A stretch of DNA of 64,000 bases from Asterias rubens (lineage: Eukaryota; Echinodermata; Asteroidea; Forcipulatida; Asteriidae), in contig NC_047068.1 in the NCBI RefSeq assembly GCF_902459465.1, positions 17,879,195 to 17,943,194 of the forward strand. Reading direction: 5' to 3'. Below, in pieces: positions 22,371-33,400 of this stretch (its first letter is position 1; the number at the start of each line of letters is the position of its first letter). The notes under the pieces were generated by a model. That model was given only the letters and a program-made list of their open reading frames with translations. It had not been told where the DNA came from and made no database searches. Made by a program: the position numbers and the translations under genes.

Positions 22371-25300
22371 CTGGGCGAAAAAAGTGAAGAAATCAGTTGA
22401 AATGAGCAAATCAACCTCGATCCGACACCAGATCCACTTTTCTGTACTTGAGAAAAGTTCTCAAAATTGCAGTCTATAGTTCGTGCTTTGTCCTGGGTGC
22501 CCAGATTTTTAATATCGTTTGCGACGGGGAAAAGCAATGAACATCCATATTGTGACAATGCCAGCAAAAACTCCAAACATGGCATATCTATAGAGTTGCT
22601 CGTAGCGGGGTGGGAGTGGTAGTAAAGCAAAATGAAGCTTCCCCACTGGATCTGTGTAAAGCAGAAACCCAGTGTTTGTTAGTTGTTAGTAAGTGTGAGT
22701 GAATTAGTTATTAGGGTTAGGATTAATATTAGGGGTTGTTACTTGTTAATACACATCGGTGTAAAGGTAAAATTCTCTAATGAGCTCCTGAGATTCCAAG
22801 CACACAATAGAGGGTACCACCATGCCCCATATTGAGCACCAAATGATAGAAAGGCCCATATTTTGATAAAAACAGCTGCTGCCCTACTGGGGGCCAGCAA
22901 AGACTAGGGCTAAATTTCATAGAGCTGTTTAAACAGAAAATATTGCTTCACAAATTCCTGCATAGCAGTTTATGGCAGGATAATAGTCTGAAGTGGTACA
23001 TGTTCATTCTGGTCAGCATAATTTTGTTGTGCTTACCTAGTTTTTGTGCTATCAGTTCTCTGCAGGGCCCAATTTCATAAAGCTGTTAAGCAAACAATTC
23101 TGCTTAGCAAATTTCTTGGCTTAGCAAGAATTGACCATGGTACTAGTCACAGCAATGGTAAGTGGATGGTGTTCTGTCTGGTAAACTATTTTTTTGCTGA
23201 GCAAATGTTTTTTGTGCTAAGCAATTTTTTGTGCTAGGAGGCTTTATGAAATTGGGCCCTGGTCAGACATTGTTATTCCTCAAAAGTGATTATAACTTAC
23301 CAATAACTGCTGCGGCATATGCCATATGTTGAACACCCATCCTGTAACTACACGTTGGTATCCTGTACTCCTCAGTGACAAACTGTTCCTCGTCCGCCGT
23401 CAAATCCGCCATCCCTTTATTATCATTCTTATAGATACCTCTATACATCTCTGTGAGTTTGGCGAGACTGTGCTGTAGGAAACCCGAATGGTGAGTGTGG
23501 GCACTGAAGGCATACTGAGGTTTAAGGGTGCGGAGTAAGTTGATGTGTCTGTTTAACATAGCTTCGGCCATGGCGTTGTGAGACAAAACAATACGGACTG
23601 TCGATTCCTTAGATGAATCTGCCATTGTGAGCAACTGTTGCTCAAATACACGGTCCTTGTCATTTTGACCCATGTGTAAAAAGGGCAAGAAATTTATCTG
23701 CAGGATAGAAAAAAATTAAGGAACTTTAACTTAAGTCAAAGAATACTGTACTACCAAAACCAATACTAAATAAATCATGCATGGTTCATACATCAGATTT
23801 CTGAGGGTTGGCATGATCTGCAAATGCTATGGCCAGAGATCCGATTGCTAGCCGCTGTTACTTCGCTACAGGTGGCATGAATTTAAGGTATTGTGAAAAT
23901 CTTCTGACAGTTTATTGTTGTATTCATTAGAAACTTTCACATGTTAATTATATTGTACCTTTCTATTGCCCATAAAACTGCCAATCCAAATGTGTGACCC
24001 TACCTTTATGATATTACCTTGCTATAATTGATTATACAATTTTCAGAAAAAATAATCCATTTCCATGAAGACAAACTTTTAAATACCATACAACCTCAGA
24101 TTAGTGTCCTGACTCGATAATATAGGGTGCATTCGATTAGCTTCCCCGGGTCGACTCCGCGGTGCTCATCCGGGTGAGCCCCTGATAAGAACTAATCGAA
24201 CGATCACTCGCCCTCTCGTGGTGACATCATGCACCTCGGGCCAGCCCCAAGTGACGCGTTCCACAAGCAGGCACTGGTGGCCGACCCAGGTGAGCACCTG
24301 GAATGACGTCGAGGCTATTCGAACGTACCGAGGTAGACCGGGGAAGCTAATCGAACGAACCCATAAGAAAGTCATATACATTTCTCCTAATTTCTGAGTA
24401 TTTTTCAGAGTTTTGAGCAGTCTCACCTTGAAGAACGCAACATGTTTGTAATGAATTGCCTCCGTTACTGGCCCAAAATGTTTCTCGAAGCGTTGTATCT
24501 TGGCGTCTGTTAATGGATCCGAACCCTCACCACCGATGTCATTGTCTCCTGACAGGTGAACAACAACAGCCTACAAAATAACAATTGTTCTATTTGAGTC
24601 ACAAAGTTTTCAAATAATTGAGTTTATGATAAAAAAACTAGTATACAATGCATTATAAAGTTATGTTAATAATCCAGTTATGTAAATAATCCTGATGTTT
24701 TAACTGACAATGGTGTTTATTGTGCGAGTATAACTTTTCATTTTTTAATTTACTCACTTAAAGTTGATGTTTTTTTCCAAAACCCATCCTCAGAGCAAGG
24801 TCATAATTTAATTGAGTATAGACAATTTAAGAAGCTGAATGAACAGCATTTGCTTTATGATCTTATGTGCCTTGGATATCCGATTATTTCTGCGACAATG
24901 TAGGTTATGGCACAAAGATCTGGAGGTTCCAGACGGTTCGTTGGAAACCTGTCTGTTATGTGGTTTAGCTCCAGTCAATATATTTCTGTCATTAAGTTTG
25001 ACTAATCATTCATTACCTTGACATCATTTGGGATCTCAAAGAGTCTCTTAAACCTCTCTGCGTAGATTTCAAACTCAGTCTCAGTGGATATACTGCCCTC
25101 ATCCAGCAGGTCACCCATTGTGATGACAACGTCGGGTTTGATGTAACGCAATGCCTCGTGGAAATACTTCTTCAGATATAGGTCTGCATCCCACCTATGT
25201 GAGCCAAGAAATCAAATGTTAGTTTTGATTGAATACTATACATGAAGGATTGAAACAATCAAGCGGTTCCAGAAAACCAAAGGTATACTTTGCTTTTATT

Positions 25301-25723
25301 TTAAGGGCTGATCTATTTTTTTCCATGAACAATAAACAGGGCCCAATTTGGCTATGGTAGTTTGGCTGGTAACCCTACTTGAAGTAAGGGTAAATTGTAA
25401 TGCTTAGCTACATTTGTGCTTAAGCAGCTTCATGAAATTAGGCCCAGTTGATATACAAACCTTGTGATATATCCCAAGATTGGAGGTTCATCTCTGTACC
25501 CCTGAATCTGCGGATCAGCAACAAACAGTATTCTTACAGGATCATGCTGGGGAATCCCCTTATTGCTCGTTGCACTCTCTGTGGGATACTGAATGGCTTC
25601 CCTGGCCTGGTTCCATTGATTCTGCTTTAAGATGAAGAATTCCAGATACTCATTGTAGATGATCAGCATGAGTGCACTGACCATGAGCATGGTGTAACAA
25701 GACGGAGGAGAGAACTTGGACAT
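22231..25723 (-). CDS. Cdc1/Ted1/PGAP5-like metallophosphoesterase, complete
   Basis: Relatives act in the ER/Golgi on GPI-anchor glycans (PGAP5/MPPE1 removes an ethanolamine phosphate; Mn-dependent). Exons, minus strand: 25461-25723, 25017-25194, 24427-24570, 23301-23697, then either 22509-22651 or 22231-22370. Length is 374 or 373 residues. Membrane segments: about 11-31 and one in each last exon. Metal-site motifs: ADPQ at 69-72, GDLLDEG at 115-121, SGDNDIGGEG from 154, SHN at 234-236, SAHTH at 260-264. ADPQ replaces the usual DxH, as I recall for Cdc1; GDND replaces GNHD and AHTH replaces GHTH, so one metal site is divergent. The protein resembles the family often annotated uncharacterized C630.12-like. 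Vertebrate MPPE1 is only a distant relative, so no symbol is given. Confidence 0.88.
22509..22651 (-). CDS. Cdc1-like gene, alternative last exon A
   Basis: Acceptor ACACAG, entry in phase 1. It encodes a linker, then YRYAMFGVFAG and a hydrophobic segment, ending in the basic tail PRRKRY and TAA. It is preferred as the proximal exon. Confidence 0.85.
23064..23261. mobile_element. GGGCCCAATTTCAT foldback element, full copy
   Basis: Clear inverted ends CAGGGCCCAATTTCATAAAG and ATGAAATTGGGCCCTG with TTAGCAA-rich arms. It adjoins a degraded relative (22909-23040). Both lie in the last intron of the Cdc1-like gene. Confidence 0.8.
24125..24362. mobile_element. GC-rich inverted-repeat element in Cdc1-like intron
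   Basis: Ends GGGTGCATTCGATTAGC and GCTAATCGAACGAACCC form about 25-bp imperfect inverted repeats, with ATA on both outer sides. The interior is clearly GC-richer than its surroundings. A 3-bp duplication and GGG ends would suit PIF/Harbinger, but this is inference from the ends alone. Confidence 0.65.
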
Positions 25724-25907
25724 GATGCTTGGCTATCTCTCACCATTCAGATACTTGGAGAAAACAAAATTAATCAAGTGAAGTAAGTTCAGGGCTTAAA
25801 CTTTACAATCTGGTACGCAGACCCAAGGCCACTACTTTTAGGGTTATGGGCCAGTAAACTTATGATTGGATAAGTACAGCAGTCTTCGGATGCTGGACTG
25901 GAGGGTA

Positions 25908-25973
25908 GTTTTGCGATAACGTAACCTTCCTCCCGACAGCGAGGTCTCCGTTTGAGGGTTACGTTATCGCAAC
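25908..25973. mobile_element. GTTGCGATAACGTAACC hairpin, second copy
   Basis: Arms TGCGATAACGTAACC and GGTTACGTTATCGCA close the element. The loop side is less perfect than in the 11952 copy. The flanks (GGACTGGAGGGTA and AGACCTGAGGGTT) match at 9 of 13 positions, consistent with an older 13-bp duplication. It sits in the 5' leader or intron region of the Cdc1-like gene. Confidence 0.65.
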
Positions 25974-25989
25974 TAGACCTGAGGGTTGA

Positions 25990-27417
25990 TTACAACAATT
26001 TATAGTACGACTAGGCCTATGGCTATATGGGAGGACCTACCACTCCCTAGAACTATGTTGAAGTCAGTTCCGCTATATGGAGGTAATCGCGGAACGAACC
26101 TCACACTCACACTCACAGTTCTATCACTCAGTAGGCTCGGGAGGAACTGCTCCTACCTACCTAGGTAGAACTATGATAAGATGTTTGTTTTGCTCACATA
26201 GGGAGGACCAGTCAACATTTAAATACACACCAGACAAACTTTGGCAGTTTGTCTACGGATGGAAAGACTGAGTCAGTGATTTACCAGTAAACAATCTGGA
26301 AAAAATCTAACAAAAGTAATAGGCCAAGGAAATCAAATAAAAATACACAAATTACCATTTTTGTTGTGATTGTGAAAACCTGAAATGAAGTAAAAAAAGT
26401 CAACCTAGGCTACATGTAGTGTACGTCTACGACATAAAAATATTTTTTACTCTAGACTAGTTTGTAGGCCTACTCTGAATGTGAATATGATTGACATGAT
26501 CATGATGATCATCATGATGATCAAGATGATTGAGTGGAAAAGTTTCCGTATGGGCTTATGGGATGGGGCCACCACTTTTTCATTTGATTAGAGCCATATA
26601 AATTATAATATATTGATATAAATAGATAGATATAGTACACTACTAATAGTAATAGGCGTATCTCATTATTTATTTTACCTCAATGAGAATTGAGATATCT
26701 TTTTTTGTAAAAATGAGTGAACAAGTGGTGGCACAATACAGAATGTTATCCTATTGATTTTATTGATTATAGAATGATTATTGATGAATATGATTTAGCT
26801 AGAAATAGAATTGATCTAATTTTTTATAAAACTCAAATTTAATTTAAAACAATAAATCTAAATGATATTATCATTTAGATTTATTGTTTTAATTTTAAGC
26901 AGATCAATTTAATTAATAAAATACCTACCTCAGCTCACCTACTAGGCCTGCTTGAACTTTCCAAAATTTCCGATCAAGGAAATAGCTTCAATCGTCTTGT
27001 TAAACTTTAAGAAGTATCAGTGGTTTGGAAAATGTGCATGGTTGTGGCGCGGAATCGGGGAATCTTTCTCGCATTTTGACATCTTTTTTTAGTGCAAAAC
27101 TACTGCATACTAGTATTGATCAGTACCCAGACTTCCTATTTTTGGACTGCATTGAGCGGATCAGTCGATATGTCTGAACAACAAGTAGATGGCGCCCGAC
27201 TATAACGAGCGCCACCAACGTTGTCAATTATACTCGCATATTTTCTGGTTGCAAGATTTGTGTCTCGAGCAAGCTGGAATTGTTATAAAAATTTCTGCGA
27301 AATCCAGCAACGAACGAGCCCGATCGTTGAGTCCAAATGCTTCAATGACACCGAAGCATTTTTGGGGCTCGTGCAAACTGATATTTGGAGTAGATTTCTA
27401 GCTTCATCGGTCTAAAA
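25990..27417. promoter_or_regulatory. Divergent Cdc1-like / IFT56 upstream region
   Basis: A minus-strand leader exon of the Cdc1-like gene probably ends near 26939 (GTGAGC donor). The plus-strand IFT56 first exon ends at 27420, so the shared promoter lies about 27000-27200. An AT-rich hairpin with 24-bp arms (26844-26892) and a GATCATGAT-rich stretch (26490-26530) lie in between. No TATA box or clear RFX site was seen upstream of IFT56. Confidence 0.4.
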
Positions 27418-30400
27418 ATGGTAGGTTTTTTGCTACTTAGCAACAGACGCTGAGTTTCGTATACCGAAAACTGTATGCAAGCAATGGGGCCGCCGGTCGG
27501 CTACGATTTTAATAATAATAGGCCTACAAACTTTACTTTTCAATTTAAAAGAAGGTCTGGTTACCAGAATGTTTGTACAGTAAACCACTAGGATTTATGA
27601 ATTACTCTTTCTCGAAAAATCTAACTTGTCTTTTTCATCATCAATTAAATTAATAAAGTAAACACAAATATTAAATTTAGGCGTAGTAGGCCTACTTACT
27701 ACGTACTACCTAGTTAATTAAAATTAAATTTAAACAAATGTAAAAAATTAACTGTTTAGTGTTTATTTTGTATGTTTATCGTTTTTGTTTATTGATGTGA
27801 ATTGTCCAATACTGGCCTAATGACTTATGTATTAAACAATATGGAATTTTACGCTTAATTCACAACCATCGATTATTATAAATTATTTGATAAAAATCAT
27901 ACATAAAACACTATTTTTTTAATACATTTTTTCAATTTTCGGAACTGATGACACTATTATCTAAATATTATTGCATGTTGGCATGATTTTAAATTAATTT
28001 ATTGCAATTGTTACAGTACTTTATTTGCAAACCTTGATGAAAGCTTAGATTTTGTTTACTTTTGTCTACTTTGGTTAAAAATAAAGACTATTATTAATAT
28101 TAAGATTGAATGTAAGAAGAGTGGTCAAGTGGTCTTGTAAATTAAGGACAAATGTCCACACGATCATAGCACAGGTCTCCCATCTTATTTATAATATAGT
28201 TTTCACTTGACCAGAAAGGAACTCGCAAAGATATCTTTCTCTTGTGGACAAATATTTGCATTTCGGAAGATGAATGAATTTGAAAAACAAAAGCCCATTA
28301 ATTAGCAAATCTTAAAAAGTACACTTTAAAATTCTTTGAAAACTCTAAGATGGACCCGTCTTCTAAGTTCTTGCTCAGGGGGCTACATCAGTTGTTATAC
28401 ATCATACTACAGGTTCTTGGATAATTTTGTGCATAGTTTTTGAACCTTTGAACAGTTTTTTTAAATTTTTTACATGATCTTCCTGTCAAGGGAACTCCAC
28501 ATTCTCCGGCAATAGAAAGTCTCTCTCATACAAACATTGCTTTAATGTCTAATAAATGAATTGCACAAATAAAGAAATTGAGATTCAGTAACTAGACGAC
28601 ACTACATCTAGTCATTGTGAAATCAGCTGTGAGATTGGTAGGATTTGAAATCACAACCTTGTGATTGCATGTCATGCAGCCTAAACACTGACCATGGTTA
28701 ATATAATTCAGTAATTGAGACATAATGATTTCTTTTTTGATTGCAGATGCTTTCAAGGCAGAAGCCGGCCACAGGGCCGGGCTCAAGCACTCCTGCTCAG
28801 GAGAGCAAGAAGAAGAAGCAGCTTCCTAAGTTAGAGGAGTATCTAGATGCAAGAGATTACACTGGAGCTATCACACTCTTAGAGGTTGGTCAGGAAACAA
28901 ATAAATCCATTCAGTGCTCGACTGCCATAGAGAAGTAACATTGGCCCAATATCATAGAGCTGCTTAAGCAGAAACTTAGCATTTGAAACTTAGCATGGTG
29001 GGAGTACAATCAGGTGAAGTTTGCAGTGACACCAAGTGCCTCAATCTCCTTTGATATTTGATGGTTCTGAGAAGAACAGGGTCCTTATTTCATCAAAGTC
29101 TGTGGGAATTCATAAATTCAAGGGGACATTTTTGAAGGGGCACCAAGGCAACAACTGGGCACAACATAGGCTCTGTCGTCCATGCCCGCCTTGCAACATT
29201 AGGCCTGATAACACCATTTGAAGTATATTGAAGAGAAAAAAAACATTAGATGAAGGATCAATTTTCCTCTGGGAAAGGGGCACATTTATGAGGAAAATGT
29301 AAATTTGTATTGTAACTTTGCAAAGGGCACCTCAGCAAAAGCACAGGGCACCATAAGGCAATCGCTGTGGGTGCTGTGGGTTATTTATAGGCCTGGGTAC
29401 AGTGTTTCTTGTACTGCATTTCTTATTAAATAAAGAGTCAATTTAACTTACAAAAAAATCAATATATTCTCCTTATATCTTTAAGTTTACAAGGAACAGT
29501 GGCAAGGGTAGTGATGAGACTGACATGTGGTTAGCCTACTGTACCTTCCATCTTGGCGACTACAAGACGTCCATGGATGAATATGAGAAGATGTCCAAGA
29601 GGGATGTGGTTAATCCAGATGTCTGGGCCAACCTCGGCTGCTGTTACTTCTTCTTAGGGATGTACCCTGAAGCTGAGGCTGCAGCACGGAAGGGTAGGTG
29701 GAAATAGGAGTTACTAATTTACCATTTTGTAATGCACTAAGGCCATTGTAGAACAACAGCTTAGGCTCTATGCCCAATTTCATAAAGCATGTAATAATAA
29801 CTTGTAAGCACAAAGAATAAATAAATTCTTGTATGGGACTAGACTTGAAGCAGTCAGGACATGAGACTAAGGCATAACAAAAAATGTTATGTTGGCATAA
29901 CCCGACCTACCCTAAAGGCCGACCCTGGGTATTTTTATTTTTTCAAGTGAAGAAATTGAATGATTAAACTTCATTAAAGACATGAGAATACAATAAGTGT
30001 CATCAAGAGTTTAAAAATATCCTATTTGTTGTGTGTAGCCGTGTTTCATTTGTTATTGTTTATACTACCGGCCAAGTTGCTACCGGCTTAAACAAATAGA
30101 AAACATGTCATTTTTCGTGGCTGGCAAGAAACAAAAAAATCCCTACCTACCTACCCTATTTTTATGGGCCCGTTACGCCAACATAACAATTTTTTTTGTT
30201 ATGCCTAACTATACATGCCATCATGATCATTTCTGGAATTCTTTTATAACATTAAGTATTTTTAGGCTTTCGGCTAATATTTAAAGATCTCATTGGTTTT
30301 CAATCAAGAAAAGGCTAATATCAAAGGGTCTCCCAACCAAGGCCTTCATGAAGATGCATTCAATTCCATTAAACCCCCTCAGAACTAACCAACCCTTAAA

Positions 30401-33400
30401 GAGGGGCTCTTAAAGTCAAATCAGTTTTATGACGCACTCTTTATCCAATAGCTAGAGTCCTCATGAAATTGGGTGAAAAGTTACAAGTCTCTTAAAATGT
30501 CTTACCTTAAATATTTAAAACATGTTGTGAATTGCCATTTTATTTGATACTCTTTCATAGCCAAATTTGAAGCATGGCACATTATTGAACATCAAAAACA
30601 AATGGGTCTTTGATTGTACATTCCAAAGAGAAATTCAATGTCTTTTGGATTATATACATGTATCAACGTCATCAAATGTTTTGGAATTTTGACGTTCACC
30701 TAAAGGGTATCAAACACAGTGGTATTTTTCACCGTTTTCAACTGAGGTTCGAGACCTGAAAGCTTGTTTTTATCTTTATATGGACTCTATGTTTGGAAAA
30801 TGAGTGGATCACGTCTGAATTTGACCTTGGAGCCATTCTTTAACACTTCATGTTAGCTTGCATTTCAATAATGTGTTTTATCCTCAATACCTTAATACAG
30901 GCCTGGACAAAACTGGTCACCAGCCTGATGCAGATTGTAAGTTGACTCTTGTTGTGGCTAAAATTATTTATCCATGTACAAAGGAATCTTGTTATTAGAG
31001 CTGAGTGTCAAATGGACCTACTATGTAGTTCAAATTTTCATTTTCTTCACTGCTTTAATCTGGCTGTGGTCCAAATTTGTATTTTGTCCTGGCCTGTTGT
31101 GTGATGAGTTCATTAACACTGTTTTCTGATTAATCTCCATTTCTACTGATTGTGAGTAATTTTTTCTTTTATGCAGTGCGTAGTAATCGTAGTAATGTGC
31201 AAAACTGTTCCTAGCGAGAGAAGCACAAATTGCATGACTGCTTAAAGGCACTGGACACTATTGGTTTTTATTCAAAATAATTATATGGAAAGGTTTGCGG
31301 TAACACCATGTAATAACTATCTCTAATGAGTTGGGGTGGTTCTGAAAAGAAAAAGAACGACGTATGCTCTGATCGTCTTGACAAAGCTTTCTCCAGAAGA
31401 CAATCAGAGCATACTGATCGCAACATCGAGTTGAAATCAACGGTTCTTTTCAGAACCACCCCAACTCATTAGAGATACAATGTAGTCATTACATGGTGTT
31501 ACTGCAAACCTTTCCATATTGTATTTCCACCATGCAAAGTTTCAAATCCTATTCAAAATAATTGTTAGCATGAAAACTTACTTGCTTACAAGCAATGGAG
31601 AGCTGTTGATAGTATAAAACATTGTGAAAAACTGCTCTCTCTGAAGTAACATAATTTTTTAGAAGGAAATAATTTCTCACTAAAATATTTGAATTGAATG
31701 CGAGACCTCAGCTGAGGTCGCAAATTCAAGGCATCTGAAAGCACACAACTTGTGTGACGACCAATTGAGTTCAAAATTTCACAGGTTTGTTAATGCATTA
31801 TATGTTGAGATACACCAAGAGAGAAGACTGGTCTTTGACAACTACCAAAGGTGTCCAGTGTCTTTAAGTTAAGGTTAACCTGTGTTTAAAGAGCTCATTG
31901 TTTTTATTTGAGGCTCATAGCTCATAACCAGAAACACACAAATCATTATTGTGCACACCTCTGGGCTAAAACTGAATGTTTTGATTTTGGTTTCACTGCG
32001 ACAAAAAAAAGCACATCGCCTTTGAAATACTTAACATTTGTTGTCAATGTTTGTGTTGGGTCGCTTGAAAATAGCTGTACCTTGTGTTGTAATTATTTTT
32101 CTGTTTCAATTTTAATACAAGTAACAATTAGTTGTGTTAATGTCGTTCTAGAAGTACATTTTACTTCTTGTTTTTAACTTCTGTTTTTTTTATTAATCTG
32201 TTCAGTTTGTACCTTGGTTGGCGGTCAATGTGATGTGTTCCATATAGAGCTTTCTATTCATTGTTTTTATTGTCAGATTTTCAGGGGTTGATTTCACAAA
32301 AAGAACTAAGATTGATCTTAACTGCTAACCAAAGCGTGATGTCACAACACAAATCACTGTTGAAAACTCATTTAAAATAAATCTCAGTGCTTTTGTGAAA
32401 TCCACCCCAGGCTTGATTCTTGTAAGGGCAAGGCAGTGTGCATAGTTTATGTTTACATGAAGACCAACAAATACCATAGCTAAATATACGTACGACTTTC
32501 TTTTGTTTCAGCTCCAAAGAGTACACTTCAGAACAGGTTACTGTTTCATCTTTCCCAAAAGGTAAGAATCCAACAAACAAACTTATTCCTAGTGGTTTTT
32601 CTTTTTTATCCACTAATAGAATATTCCATTACAAATTATCCCCAAATCAGAACTGTTCATAACACTGGTGTTGCCGAAATAAAAATTGTCCTAAAAGTGT
32701 GTGACCAACCTTTTGTCTCCAGACATGCCAGAGATGGATTGGATTGGTGACAAAGGAAAATATTATAACAGTTTAAGATTCTTTATACTTTGAGTTTTTA
32801 TTTATTATCATTATTATTATTTGTCTTCATTTAGTTCAATGATGAGAAGAAGCTGATGTCACATCATCAGAACTTACAGGACATTATTCAAGATCAGCTA
32901 AGCCTGGCCTCCATACACTATCTGCGCAGCCACTATCAGGAAGCCATAGACATCTACAAGAGAATCCTGCTTGATAACAGGTATGCCAGGCTAGCAAGGG
33001 ATGTAAACTACCCACACTTAAAATAGCACGTACATGTATGTTACCAGAGAATTTAAAATTGTCAAAACGTATCTAGCTTAAAATAACCATGTTGTACACA
33101 AAACAAGTACACATTGAGATGCAACGTTTTTTATGCATGGATTCTTCAAGATATTTTTTTGCAAAACCCAGATACAAAGTTTTTGCACTGACCCGACTTG
33201 TTGCTTTATTTTATGAAAGTCCTTCACAACTTTTTTCAATCATCTTCCTCTGTAGGGATTACCTGGCACTGAACGTCTATGTTGCACTGTGTTACTACAA
33301 ACTAGACTATTACGACGTATCACAGGAAGTCTTAGCTGTGTATCTACAACATTATAGTGACAGCGCTATCGCACTGAATCTCAAGGCTTGTAACCACTTC

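Noticed and set aside
27189-27415. Two overlapping frames upstream of IFT56
   Set aside because: Neither resembles a known protein; the region is better explained as the IFT56 leader exon ending in ATG at 27420.
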